From: a virus
Virus record (IMG/VR): IMGVR_UViG_3300048592_001404
Span: 1-64,000 of that record
Direction: 5' to 3' (one strand)
Length of the DNA: 64,000 nucleotides
Made by a program: the position numbers and the translations under genes. Under the pieces are notes generated by a model. The model had not been told where the DNA came from. It worked only from the letters and a program-made list of their open reading frames with translations, and searched no databases. Below are positions 1 to 7,586 of this stretch, in pieces; within the stretch, counting starts at the first letter, position 1; every line of letters starts with the position of its first letter.

Positions 1-1149
1 TCAATTCCCCACCAGCTGCTCGTAACGCCGGTCCGTGAGGGTGCGCAGGAAAGCCACCAGCGCGTCGATTTCGCGGTCCTTGAGGGCGGGTCCGAATTCC
101 AGTTCCTCGCGCGAAAGATCGCCCTCCACCTCGGGTGCAGCCCACGGCGCGCCGGTTTCGGGATCGATCTGCCGCTTGGCCGACTTACTGTTGTATTTGT
201 TATAGAAAAGGATGACGGTCCGCAGATCGGCGAAAACGCCATTGTGCATGTAGGGCCCGGTCACCGCCACGTTGCGGAGGGTGGGCGTCTTGAACTTGCC
301 CCGCTCCGCCGGGTCCCCTGCAACGGCCGGGTTGGCGGCGAGGCCTGGGTCGACCCGGCCCGCCTCCGATCCGTTGGCCCTTCGCAGGGCCTCGTTCACC
401 GGCACGCCGATGTTGTGGAACTCGTAGTTAGAGAAGGTCTCGCCCTGGCTTCCGCCGACAGCGTTCAGCTGGTGGCACTTGCTGCAATTTGTGAACTGGT
501 TGGAGAAGAACAGCACGCGGCCCAGTTCCTCCTCCTGCGACAGCGTCGCCTCGCCACGCAGCGACCGGTCATATTTCGAGTCGAAGGGCGAGAAGGCCTC
601 CGTCCGCTCGAAGGCGGCAATGGTCTCGGTCATCGCCGCGAAGGCACGCTCATCGCTGGCGAAGACGTCCTCGCCGAAAGTCTTCTGGAAGGCGGCGGCG
701 GTTTCGGGCTTCTGTTTCAGCCGCGCCACCACCGCGGCTTTCGACGGCATGCCCATCTCGAGAGGATTGAGCGGGGGCCCGCCGGCCTGCTTCTCGAGGC
801 TTGCGGCGCGCCCGTCATGGAACAGCCCGCCCTTCCAGCGCCCGCGCTCATTCTTGCCGAAGGAAGGTGTGCGGCTCGCGTAGGACACCGTCGGCGCATT
901 GCGGTCCCCCAACGAGATTCCGTCATCGCCCGTGGAAGCGGCAAGACCCGCCTTAGTCTCCCGCCCATCGGTGAAGGCGCGGTCCGGCATGTGGCATGTG
1001 GCGCAGGACTGGGTGCGGCTGAGGGAGAGGTCGACGTCGAAGAACAGCTTTTCCCCGAGGCGCTCGAGCGCGCCTTGCTCCTGGGCAGAAGCTGCCGCGC
1101 CCAGAACAAGCATTCCGCATAACAGCACAACGGATCGGGTGATAATCAT
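1..1149 (-). CDS. Di-haem cytochrome c peroxidase (MauG/CcpA family)
   Basis: This is a periplasmic di-haem peroxidase, 382 aa, expected to reduce H2O2 with electrons from cytochrome c. A signal peptide is visible at residues 1-22 (MIITRSVVLLCGMLVLGAAA, then SAQ). Two haem-binding motifs follow: CATCH at about 49-53 and CSKCH at about 222-226. The conserved GPYMHNG segment lies near residue 305. The frame stays open upstream for 88 further codons, but I place the start at the ATG that begins the signal peptide. It is the only clearly chromosomal housekeeping-type gene at the left edge and lies just outside the prophage. Confidence 0.9.
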   Translation of the reverse strand: MIITRSVVLLCGMLVLGAAASAQEQGALERLGEKLFFDVDLSLSRTQSCATCHMPDRAFTDGRETKAGLAASTGDDGISLGDRNAPTVSYASRTPSFGKNERGRWKGGLFHDGRAASLEKQAGGPPLNPLEMGMPSKAAVVARLKQKPETAAAFQKTFGEDVFASDERAFAAMTETIAAFERTEAFSPFDSKYDRSLRGEATLSQEEELGRVLFFSNQFTNCSKCHQLNAVGGSQGETFSNYEFHNIGVPVNEALRRANGSEAGRVDPGLAANPAVAGDPAERGKFKTPTLRNVAVTGPYMHNGVFADLRTVILFYNKYNSKSAKRQIDPETGAPWAAPEVEGDLSREELEFGPALKDREIDALVAFLRTLTDRRYEQLVGN

Positions 1150-2113
1150 CGACACAAGCCTTGACGCCACCTCATGCGGCAGAACACTCTGCCCGTCAAT
1201 GCCGGGCGAAATGGGGTCTTCGACCTCGACTGCGGAGCGCTTCGGAAGCGCATTGCCGACCCTCGACAGGACTGCGAATGGGAAGATCCCGCCAGGAGTG
1301 GCGGAACGGAACACCGGAGGTTCATCGGTCAAGATCAAGGAATGGCAGGCCATCATGAACTTCCCGCAGGCGCTTCCGGCCGAGGCACGCGGTGCCTTGC
1401 CGGTAATCCCCACAGACGCACGAGTCAGCGAGCCGAGCTTCGTGCGGATCGGAACAGGCGCTCCGCGAGACGCGGCGCCTCAGTCGAAAGCGCAGACACT
1501 GGCGAGAATTCCAAGCTCAGCGACATTCGCGCCGCGTAACACTGGTCTCCTGCCTTCGTTGCAAACCTCACTCTGGCGCGGGGTGCCAGACATATCGCTG
1601 CACGATAGGACGCGTAACATTCGACGATATAGATCGAGTCCCGCGGAATCCGGGCATCTGAACGTTCTGATCAGATGGTAGGTCCCGTGATCTCGAGGAG
1701 GATAATCCCGTGTTCGACCGACTATCTCAATCTGAACCTGGTGTAGGTCAGGACGAAGAACAGAATGTCCATGAGGGCGGCGATGAGCGCCTTGCCGATA
1801 GACGTAGGAGTGGATCACGACACCTCGGCTCGCATCAGTATAGCGGCTTCAAACGGAAAGAACCTGCCCTTTTCAGGAAACGACTTTCCTCTGTTCTGGT
1901 AATTATCCAAGCGGCGACCCGGACCGATGAAGCGCAGGGACCGCGGGAGACGTCGCACAGTGTGGTGAATCGAGCGTGGCGATGGAAATGGCGGCGGTCC
2001 CGCCCGGAGCCCACCAGGCCGGCATGAGTTTTCGCCGGCCGAACACGGCCGCATCGTTCGGCCGTAGATGCCTCAGGGGTGTGCCGAAACTGTAGGCAGC
2101 TCGCCCCCTCAAC
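1150..2113. other. Intergenic region at the left prophage boundary
   Basis: No convincing complete gene is visible in these 960 bases. On the minus strand, 1722-1813 has a short open stretch of 30 codons ending at TAG (positions 1722-1724). It reads like the hydrophobic C-terminus of a membrane protein (ALIAALMDILFFVLTY, then TRFRLR) but is preceded by a stop. An inverted repeat, CGGCCGAA at 2036-2043 and TTCGGCCG at 2057-2064, lies just past the last tail gene. One prophage end (attL) should lie here, but I could not identify a core. Confidence 0.4.
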
Positions 2114-2647
2114 TCACGGCCAGTCGATGTTCAGGTCGATGGTCGCAATCTCTTCCGCCGTTATGGCAGCTTCGACTTCCGCCTTGAGCACCGCCTCCAT
2201 GTCGAAGCACGCCTGCACATGCGCCCGCACTGCCATGGCCAGAGCGGTGATAGCCTGGGCATCGAGAGTGACAAATGCGCCATCCGCCATCTTCCAGTTG
2301 ATAACGGCATTGGGATCGATCTGGGCGCCCACCACGGCGCCGATGTACTTGGTCTGGCTCACGGCGTCGGTGGCGACAGGCATGCCGTTGAAGATTGTGC
2401 CGCCCGTCTCCTTCTCCCAGCGGAGGCCGGCAAGCTCCGCGAGTTTCTGGGCGCGAAACTCGTCCAGCGTCGGCAGCGCCGCGCGGACCACCCAGCTGCC
2501 GTTCTCGAGCCCCGTGAACGCGGTGGACCCCTCGTCGCGGACCACCGGATGCCACGACACCTTCTTGTGCGGGATGTCGGCGGGCCTTTCCCCAAGGGTC
2601 CTCGATTCCAGGAAGGTACCATTGATGAGCAGTGCATATTCCTTCAT
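2114..2647 (-). CDS. DUF4376-like phage tail fibre accessory protein
   Basis: This 177-aa protein is the last gene of the leftward tail operon. The C-terminal half (from about residue 85) has the layout of DUF4376 proteins, which accompany tail fibres in many phages: a helical region, then DGAFVTLDAQ and a run of helices. The N-terminal half has short beta-rich segments such as YALLINGTFLE. The start at 2647 is preceded by an AGAGGAA ribosome binding site 5 bases upstream, better than the more upstream in-frame start. Its precise role is unknown; fibre attachment or chaperone function is possible. Confidence 0.65.
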   Translation of the reverse strand: MKEYALLINGTFLESRTLGERPADIPHKKVSWHPVVRDEGSTAFTGLENGSWVVRAALPTLDEFRAQKLAELAGLRWEKETGGTIFNGMPVATDAVSQTKYIGAVVGAQIDPNAVINWKMADGAFVTLDAQAITALAMAVRAHVQACFDMEAVLKAEVEAAITAEEIATIDLNIDWP

Positions 2648-2655
2648 GTTTCCTC

Positions 2656-3336
2656 TCAGCGCCAGCACGCCGCCACGAAATCGCAGTCCGTGGCACCAGT
2701 GCCGCCCGTAAATGTCATGTTCATGGAACTCTTCGCGGGCACCGGATACTGCATGTGACCGGAGACCACCCTGAGGCTGTTCTCAACAGTGAACGAGGCA
2801 TCCACGTTCACCTGGCCATTGTCGGTGGCGATGGTTCCTGACGCGGAGAGCCAGTTGGCACTCAGAATGACGACACTATTGGCCTGGACATTCAGAGTGC
2901 CGCTCGCGCTCCGTGAGGTAGGGCCATCGGCGGCGCTGGCGTCGGGCGTGGTTGATACCAGATTGTACAGCGAATAGACGCTAATTCCCGTCCTGGAATA
3001 TGTCGTTCCATAGGTCACGGACACCGTCACGACAGTTCCCGCGGGGACCACCGCATAGGCAATCCCGGCAATGTCGGCGTTGCCCAGACCGCCTCTCAGG
3101 ATGGTGGCGGATACGCCGTTGATGGTACAGCCCGTCAGACTGGAGGTGCCGCTGCCGGCCGCCGCGTGCGCGCACACGACCACCACCCTGTTGCTGGCGG
3201 GCTCTCCAATGTCAACATCGGTGAAGGAGTAGCTCGACAGATTGCTGTCCGAGCTTCGATAGCCCCGGAACTCGGCGAACGGCGTGGAGGGTCTTCCGCC
3301 GGATCCGAACCCGGTCAGCTGATTGACCTGCAGCAT
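2656..3336 (-). CDS. Hypothetical phage tail-tip protein, beta-rich
   Basis: This 226-aa protein is not recognised at family level. It is rich in Ser, Thr, Gly and Val with regular alternating beta-type stretches and reads like an immunoglobulin-like or lectin-like surface domain, but no diagnostic motif is visible. The start is placed at MLQVNQLTGFG because it lies one base from the stop of the upstream fibre gene; the frame remains open further upstream only inside that gene. Its position between fibre genes and the DUF4376-like gene suggests a receptor-contacting virion protein. Confidence 0.55.
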   Translation of the reverse strand: MLQVNQLTGFGSGGRPSTPFAEFRGYRSSDSNLSSYSFTDVDIGEPASNRVVVVCAHAAAGSGTSSLTGCTINGVSATILRGGLGNADIAGIAYAVVPAGTVVTVSVTYGTTYSRTGISVYSLYNLVSTTPDASAADGPTSRSASGTLNVQANSVVILSANWLSASGTIATDNGQVNVDASFTVENSLRVVSGHMQYPVPAKSSMNMTFTGGTGATDCDFVAACWR

Positions 3337-3337
3337 G

Positions 3338-4222
3338 TCAATCGTCCCGCGCGGCGTCGGCGGTGTAATGGATCCTGACGCCGAGCAGCCGGGCGTCGGC
3401 CGCCAGCGTGTCGCCTGCATTGGCGGGCGCCCGCCTGACCTGAAACACCACATACTCTTCCGGACCCGGACTGCCCGCCACCGTCAGGGCGGGCGTTTCG
3501 CCCGTGATGTAGATGTCGTTGGTTGTTCCGCCTACATCGGTCACAGTGACTGCCGTCCCGAAGGCGGTATCGGCGGCGTCGTCATTGGCAAGGGCGAGGG
3601 CCTGAATCTCCCAGGCCACGCCGAAGTTGGTGGAGGCAGCCGGATGCGACCACACGAACTGGCAGATCAGGGTGCCCTCGTTCCAGCTCTTCGGCATCTG
3701 GATGGCGAACTGGGCGAACTCCTGGGTGACTGTGTCGAAATCCATCGTTCGAAGCATCACCCGGTTAGTGGATGTCTCAACCGTGCCCGCTGCCGCGCCG
3801 CTCGTCGTGCGGGGATACATGGCAACCGCCGGAACCCAGATCGTCTGCTGTCCCAGGACATCCGAAGCTGAGAGCTTCCCGTCGAGAGTTGCCTGAAGAC
3901 CACTGATATCGGAAATGGCATGGCCATGCGAGCTAGTGGCCTTCAAATCTAGAGCGGCTTGGGTAGCCGCCGAGACCGGCTTGGCCGCGTCGGACGTATT
4001 GTCGACGTTTGCAAGGCCCACATCAGCCTTGGCCAGGGTCACCGCCCCGGTCCTGCCGGCGACCGACCGGACAGGCCCGACCTCAACAATAGCGTCCGCG
4101 CCATCATTCTTCTTGAGATAGAGCTTGCCATCCCAGGTGTTGACGGCAAGCTCGCCCAGTTCGAGGTCGGCGATGACAGGCACCTTGCTGGCGACCGCCG
4201 AACGCTTGAGCTTGATTCCCAT
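3338..4222 (-). CDS. Phage tail fibre protein with collar-type repeat
   Basis: This 294-aa fibre-like protein opens with a short module, GIKLKRSAVASKVPVIADLE, found at the N-terminus of many phage fibre and tropism proteins. It continues with the RSVAGRTGAVTLAKADVGL segment typical of trimeric tail fibres. A SHGHAISDISGLQATLDGKL collar-like repeat lies near residues 98-117, followed by a C-terminal receptor-type beta domain. The collar repeat recurs in the genes at 14221 and 4273. Host-surface recognition is inferred from family and position. Confidence 0.75.
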   Translation of the reverse strand: MGIKLKRSAVASKVPVIADLELGELAVNTWDGKLYLKKNDGADAIVEVGPVRSVAGRTGAVTLAKADVGLANVDNTSDAAKPVSAATQAALDLKATSSHGHAISDISGLQATLDGKLSASDVLGQQTIWVPAVAMYPRTTSGAAAGTVETSTNRVMLRTMDFDTVTQEFAQFAIQMPKSWNEGTLICQFVWSHPAASTNFGVAWEIQALALANDDAADTAFGTAVTVTDVGGTTNDIYITGETPALTVAGSPGPEEYVVFQVRRAPANAGDTLAADARLLGVRIHYTADAARDD

Positions 4223-4272
4223 GGAGTTTCCCTTTCAGGTGCTATCTGGCTGGGAGAAACAGGCGGGCCGCG

Positions 4273-5256
4273 TCAGAATGTGCCGCCGTCGATGGTCGTG
4301 CCGTCGATTGAGCCGCCCGTGATGTTCACGCTATTGGCGTTCTGGGTGGCCATGGTGCCAAGGCCGAGGTTCGATCTGGCGGTCGCCACATTCGTCAGGT
4401 CGGAGAGGTTGGACGCCTTGGCGAGCTTCTCAGCCAGGCCATTGGTGATGGTCGTGGCAAAATTGCCGTCATTGCCAAGCGCCGCGGCCAGTTCATTAAG
4501 CGTGTCGAGTGCGCCTGGCGCACCGTTGATAACCGCCGTTATAGCGGCGGCGACGAAGGCCGTGGTGGCAATCTGCGTGCTGTTGGTTCCACCTGTTGCT
4601 GTCGGCGCAGTGGGCGTGCCGGTCAGGGCCGGAGAAGCGAGCGGCGCCTTTGCGGCCAGCGTTGCATCGAGCCCGGTGATTTCGGACGTCGGATGGTTGT
4701 GGGCAGACGGCGCGAAGCTGGACGGTTTCCCGGTGACGCCCGTCCACGGCACGGCCTCGGCGGTTTCGGCGACATCCACCTTGCCATTGTTGGTGGTGTC
4801 ATAGACCGCCTTCGACATGTCGCCCATGCCGGCACCCGACAGGGCCGCCTGCACGAATGCGGTGGTGGCGATCTGGGTGGTGTTGGTGGCAGGCACCGCC
4901 GTGGGTGCGGTCGGCGTGCCGGTCAGGGCCGGCGATGCGAGCGGGGCCTTCTCCGCGAGAAGCGTATCGAGCTGGCTCTTGCGGACAAGATCGGTGCCGC
5001 CGGAGGCATCCTGCGATGCCTTCGGCACGATCGAGAAGGTCTTGGCGCCGCCGATGGTCTGGCTGGACGAGAGATCGGCGAATGCGCCTTTGCCCGCAAG
5101 CGCAATGACCGACGTTGCATTGCCGGAGCCGTCGTCGCCCTTGCCGATGTAAATCGTATCATCGACTTCATTATGAGCCATTTCGGCAGACTTGAGAGCG
5201 GCTGGAGCGCCAGCGTTGCCGAACGCGCGGCGCTTGATGCGGATGACGTTCGCCAT
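4273..5256 (-). CDS. Phage tail fibre protein with internal duplication
   Basis: This 327-aa fibre protein has an N-terminal basic module resembling tropism determinants (MANVIRIKRRAFGNAGAP). It then carries two copies of a 35-residue unit starting PLASPALTGTPTAPTA and ending in IATTAFV, at roughly residues 105-139 and 205-239. Between them is a collar motif, AHNHPTSEITGLDATLA. The extreme C-terminus reads TIDGGTF, nearly the same as the end of the next small gene (TIDGGNF). It is probably a trimeric host-recognition fibre. Confidence 0.75.
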   Translation of the reverse strand: MANVIRIKRRAFGNAGAPAALKSAEMAHNEVDDTIYIGKGDDGSGNATSVIALAGKGAFADLSSSQTIGGAKTFSIVPKASQDASGGTDLVRKSQLDTLLAEKAPLASPALTGTPTAPTAVPATNTTQIATTAFVQAALSGAGMGDMSKAVYDTTNNGKVDVAETAEAVPWTGVTGKPSSFAPSAHNHPTSEITGLDATLAAKAPLASPALTGTPTAPTATGGTNSTQIATTAFVAAAITAVINGAPGALDTLNELAAALGNDGNFATTITNGLAEKLAKASNLSDLTNVATARSNLGLGTMATQNANSVNITGGSIDGTTIDGGTF

Positions 5257-5280
5257 TGGAAGATGCCTTCTGGTTCAGGT

Positions 5281-5505
5281 TCAGAAATTGCCGCCGTCGA
5301 TGGTGATGCCGTCATCGAGACTGCCCGGCGGCCCCTGCGGGCCGGGAGAGCCTGTCGCGCCGGCTGTGCCCGGCGGACCGGGAAGCCCAAGAACCCTGAC
5401 GGCGATGGGCACGTTGCTCACCCGTACCCTCACCTGTTCGGTGCCTGACAACCGGATGCGGATCGGGCCGATGTGGGGTGCGAGTTCGATCTTCGACGCC
5501 ATCAC
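5281..5505 (-). CDS. Short collagen-like virion protein
   Basis: This 74-aa protein has an N-terminal beta segment, then Gly-X-Y collagen-like triplets from about residue 42 (GLPGPPGTAGATGSPGPQG), and ends ITIDGGNF. Collagen-like triplets form trimeric spacers in phage fibres. The gene overlaps the upstream gene by four bases and is preceded by it in the same operon. It may be a short spike or spacer polypeptide, or a fibre shortened by recombination, because its C-terminus matches that of the neighbouring full-length fibre. Confidence 0.7.
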   Translation of the reverse strand: MMASKIELAPHIGPIRIRLSGTEQVRVRVSNVPIAVRVLGLPGPPGTAGATGSPGPQGPPGSLDDGITIDGGNF

Positions 5506-5855
5506 AGGCCTCGCGTGACGGGCCGGATGACGGGGATCTCGAGGGTAAAATTGAGGTGCCGATCTGGCTCCAGATCGGTGCGCACCATGTCCATGACAAC
5601 GCTGCCCGGCGGAAGGCTCGCCGTCGCGGCGGGCGGGATGGTGATTTCCACGACGGTATCGGAAATCCGCGCGAGGCCGCCGTTTCCGGTGGTGAGGGTT
5701 GCGAGGACGGCGCTGTCGCTGATCCTGGCCCGCACCTGCGCCGTCAGCGCGCAGCCCGCCGGAAACACCGGGCTGTCGGCCTCGAGCTGCAGCCGGTACT
5801 CATAGCCAGCGACAATCGCCGGCCCGTCAGAAATGGAAACGCTCACTTTTTCCAC
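5502..5855 (-). CDS. Hypothetical phage protein
   Basis: This 117-aa protein of unknown function is rich in beta-type segments and starts MEKVSVSISDGPAIVAGYEY. It overlaps the collagen-like gene downstream by four bases and the lipoprotein gene upstream by 13 bases, so translation is probably coupled. Similar small genes occur beside fibre genes in alphaproteobacterial prophages, but no domain can be named from the sequence. Confidence 0.55.
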   Translation of the reverse strand: MEKVSVSISDGPAIVAGYEYRLQLEADSPVFPAGCALTAQVRARISDSAVLATLTTGNGGLARISDTVVEITIPPAATASLPPGSVVMDMVRTDLEPDRHLNFTLEIPVIRPVTRGL

Positions 5856-6043
5856 CCGCAGATCTTCGCACCTGCCTCGTTGTGGGCCAGGATCTGTTCC
5901 TTCGTCTGCCGCGTGAGGACATCCGACCGGGAAGGCCGGATGGGCTGGGCCCAGTCGCAGTCGCTCTTCAGCCGCGGGTCAGTCGCGCATCCAGCGGCCG
6001 AGACGGCGATCGAGAGCAGGATCGCTGCTGTTCTGAACGTCAT
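5843..6043 (-). CDS. Rz1-like outer-membrane spanin lipoprotein
   Basis: This 66-aa protein has a signal peptide ending in a lipobox (LSIAVSAAGC; lipidated Cys at about residue 18). After processing it would leave a short outer-membrane lipoprotein. Its start lies inside the preceding spanin gene in another frame, with 65 bases of overlap, the classical Rz/Rz1 arrangement. I place the start at the ATG before the signal peptide. Known role of the family: it joins the inner-membrane spanin to fuse inner and outer membranes at lysis. Confidence 0.7.
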   Translation of the reverse strand: MTFRTAAILLSIAVSAAGCATDPRLKSDCDWAQPIRPSRSDVLTRQTKEQILAHNEAGAKICGWKK

Positions 6044-6236
6044 GCCGGATCTCCCCTGCTTGCCGGATGGCCCTGTCACGCACGGCCTGCCGCTTTGCTT
6101 CCCAGGCCGCCTTGCCGGCGGCGCGGCCCCTGAGCCACGCAACGCCGAGGGCGGCGACAATGCCTGCCGCCAGTGCCGCCCAGCCCGACAGGCGGGACCA
6201 GGCGGCGCCGAACATCGAAGTGAGAAGACCCGTCAC
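5979..6236 (-). CDS. Rz-like inner-membrane spanin
   Basis: This 85-aa protein starts at a GTG that overlaps the stop of the endolysin gene (GTGA). It has one N-terminal membrane helix (about residues 16-35) followed by a charged helical region (WEAKRQAVRDRAIRQAGEI), as expected for an i-spanin. The Rz1-like lipoprotein gene begins within its 3' half in another frame. The ends fit a spanin pair; the size is somewhat short. Confidence 0.65.
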   Translation of the reverse strand: MTGLLTSMFGAAWSRLSGWAALAAGIVAALGVAWLRGRAAGKAAWEAKRQAVRDRAIRQAGEIRHDVQNSSDPALDRRLGRWMRD

Positions 6237-7168
6237 GGCGTCTTCCCCGTGCGATAATCCTCGATGCGGGCGGCCTTCGCCTTCCACGCCAGCAGGATGA
6301 CGATGAGGAAGATTGCCGCCCCCGCCCAGGGAAGCACCGGCAGAAGCCAGTCCGTCAGGTTGAGCAGGCCCACGGTGCGCTCGGTGACATCCTTGGCGCG
6401 CTCGGCGGTCTCAACGGCGGGCGCCACCACCGAGGCCGCGGCACCAGCCATGCCGATAATGCCTGTGGCGATCTGGGCATCGGCGGCCTTCACGATGCGC
6501 GAACCCTCCGGCTTGCCCTCTGCCCGCTCGCGCGAAACTGCGCGGGGCTTCGCCTTCTGCAGCGCCTCGACGACAACTGGATCCACATCCGGGCTGAGGC
6601 CCAGACCGTTGTCGGCCCGGAAGGCGAGAACGGCGGCTCGCGTGCGAGCACCGTAGCGCCCGTCGACGTTGCCCACCTCGAAATACCCCAAGTCCTTCAA
6701 CTGCTGCTGGACGACCTTCATCTCCGGCCGCTGTGATGCGTCGGCGCGCAGGGGCCTTCGGATGCCGAGCAGGCGCGACTTCGCATAGCGCGCGACAGTG
6801 ACGCCGTCCGACTGGTTGCCGCCCAGAACCTCGATCTGGCCGCCCGACACCTTGAGGAAGAAGGCGACATGACCCTGTGCAACGCTGGAGCCGCGCGTGA
6901 ACACCACGACGTCGCCCTCCTTCGCCTGCTCGACACCCGCGACCTTCTCGCCCCAGGTCAGATAGGACCGCGCATTGAGTTTGCGCGTAGACGGCATGCT
7001 CGCCTTCTCGAGACAATGGCCGACGAAGGCGGCGCACCAGGCGACCTCGTCATGCTCGACCCAGTCATGGCCGACAGTGCGGTACATCTCCATGACCTTC
7101 GGGTTGTCGGCGGAGCCCTTGATCTCTTTCGTGCCGAGATAGCTGCGGGCGATGGTCATGTGGGTCAT
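6233..7168 (-). CDS. Endolysin: TIGR02594-type peptidase, peptidoglycan-binding domain and C-terminal membrane helix
   Basis: This 311-aa lysis enzyme has an N-terminal NlpC/P60-like amidase/peptidase domain (TIGR02594 type). The probable catalytic Cys is in EVAWCAAFVGHC and the His in QGHVAFFLKV. A peptidoglycan_binding_1 domain follows (about residues 150-205: KDLGYFEVGNVDGRYGARTR). Near the C-terminus is a membrane helix, LPVLPWAGAAIFLIVILLAW. The start at 7168 has an AGGAGG site 9 bases upstream, stronger than the upstream in-frame start. A C-terminal membrane anchor is unusual for a soluble endolysin and may retain it at the inner membrane. Confidence 0.85.
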   Translation of the reverse strand: MTHMTIARSYLGTKEIKGSADNPKVMEMYRTVGHDWVEHDEVAWCAAFVGHCLEKASMPSTRKLNARSYLTWGEKVAGVEQAKEGDVVVFTRGSSVAQGHVAFFLKVSGGQIEVLGGNQSDGVTVARYAKSRLLGIRRPLRADASQRPEMKVVQQQLKDLGYFEVGNVDGRYGARTRAAVLAFRADNGLGLSPDVDPVVVEALQKAKPRAVSRERAEGKPEGSRIVKAADAQIATGIIGMAGAAASVVAPAVETAERAKDVTERTVGLLNLTDWLLPVLPWAGAAIFLIVILLAWKAKAARIEDYRTGKTP

Positions 7169-7257
7169 GGACAAAATCCTCCTACTTGCCAGAAGGCCTG
7201 TGGCCTTCGGCATTGGTTGGGTCTGGAGATGTGAGAGGGGTGGGAAATGCTTGCCGC

Positions 7258-7572
7258 TCAGGGCGGCAGCTTGGTCAGATGCTCGAGCAGAAAGTCATAG
7301 AGCTTGTCGATCTTGCCCTCGATGGCGTCGAAGCGCTTGGCAATCGAGGGCTGGTCGATCCGGGCGACGTCAAGTTCCAGCATGCCGACGCGGGCGCGGA
7401 TATCGTGTATGTCGGCCTTGATGGCGGCGATGTCCTTCGTGACTTGGCTGGCGGCGTCGGGGACGAGCGCCTCCTTCAGCTTCACCATGGCGAGAAGTGC
7501 GCCCGCCACGCCGCCGAGCCCGACGACGAAGTAAACCACCGTGGGAATATCTCCGGTCCAGTCCTGCACCAT
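7258..7572 (-). CDS. Holin-like small membrane protein with coiled coil
   Basis: This 104-aa protein has one N-terminal membrane segment (about residues 10-30, PTVVYFVVGLGGVAGALLAM) and a long C-terminal coiled coil of about 60 residues. It lies directly upstream of the endolysin gene, the usual place for a holin. The GGAGG site precedes the ATG by 7 bases. Holin function is inferred from position and topology; a single membrane helix plus coiled coil is also seen in unrelated small phage membrane proteins. Confidence 0.6.
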   Translation of the reverse strand: MVQDWTGDIPTVVYFVVGLGGVAGALLAMVKLKEALVPDAASQVTKDIAAIKADIHDIRARVGMLELDVARIDQPSIAKRFDAIEGKIDKLYDFLLEHLTKLPP

Positions 7573-7586
7573 GCGGGAACCTCCTG

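Noticed and set aside
1480-1818. 112-codon minus-strand frame as a gene
   Set aside because: No family, weak start and His/Arg-rich composition; another frame in the same stretch gives the more protein-like short C-terminal segment.
1150-2113. tRNA gene as attachment site at the left boundary
   Set aside because: No cloverleaf arms or T-loop consensus could be found by eye here or at 54.9 kb; a serine recombinase does not require one.
3959-4804. Long plus-strand open frame opposite the fibre genes
   Set aside because: It is the mirror of GC-rich, repeat-containing fibre genes; composition is Arg/Pro/Ala-biased and no ribosome binding site or family is visible.
5281-5518. Second Gly/Pro-rich frame on the plus strand opposite the collagen-like gene
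   Set aside because: Gly-X-Y triplets produce Gly/Pro-rich frames on both strands; only the minus-strand frame fits the operon and overlaps correctly.
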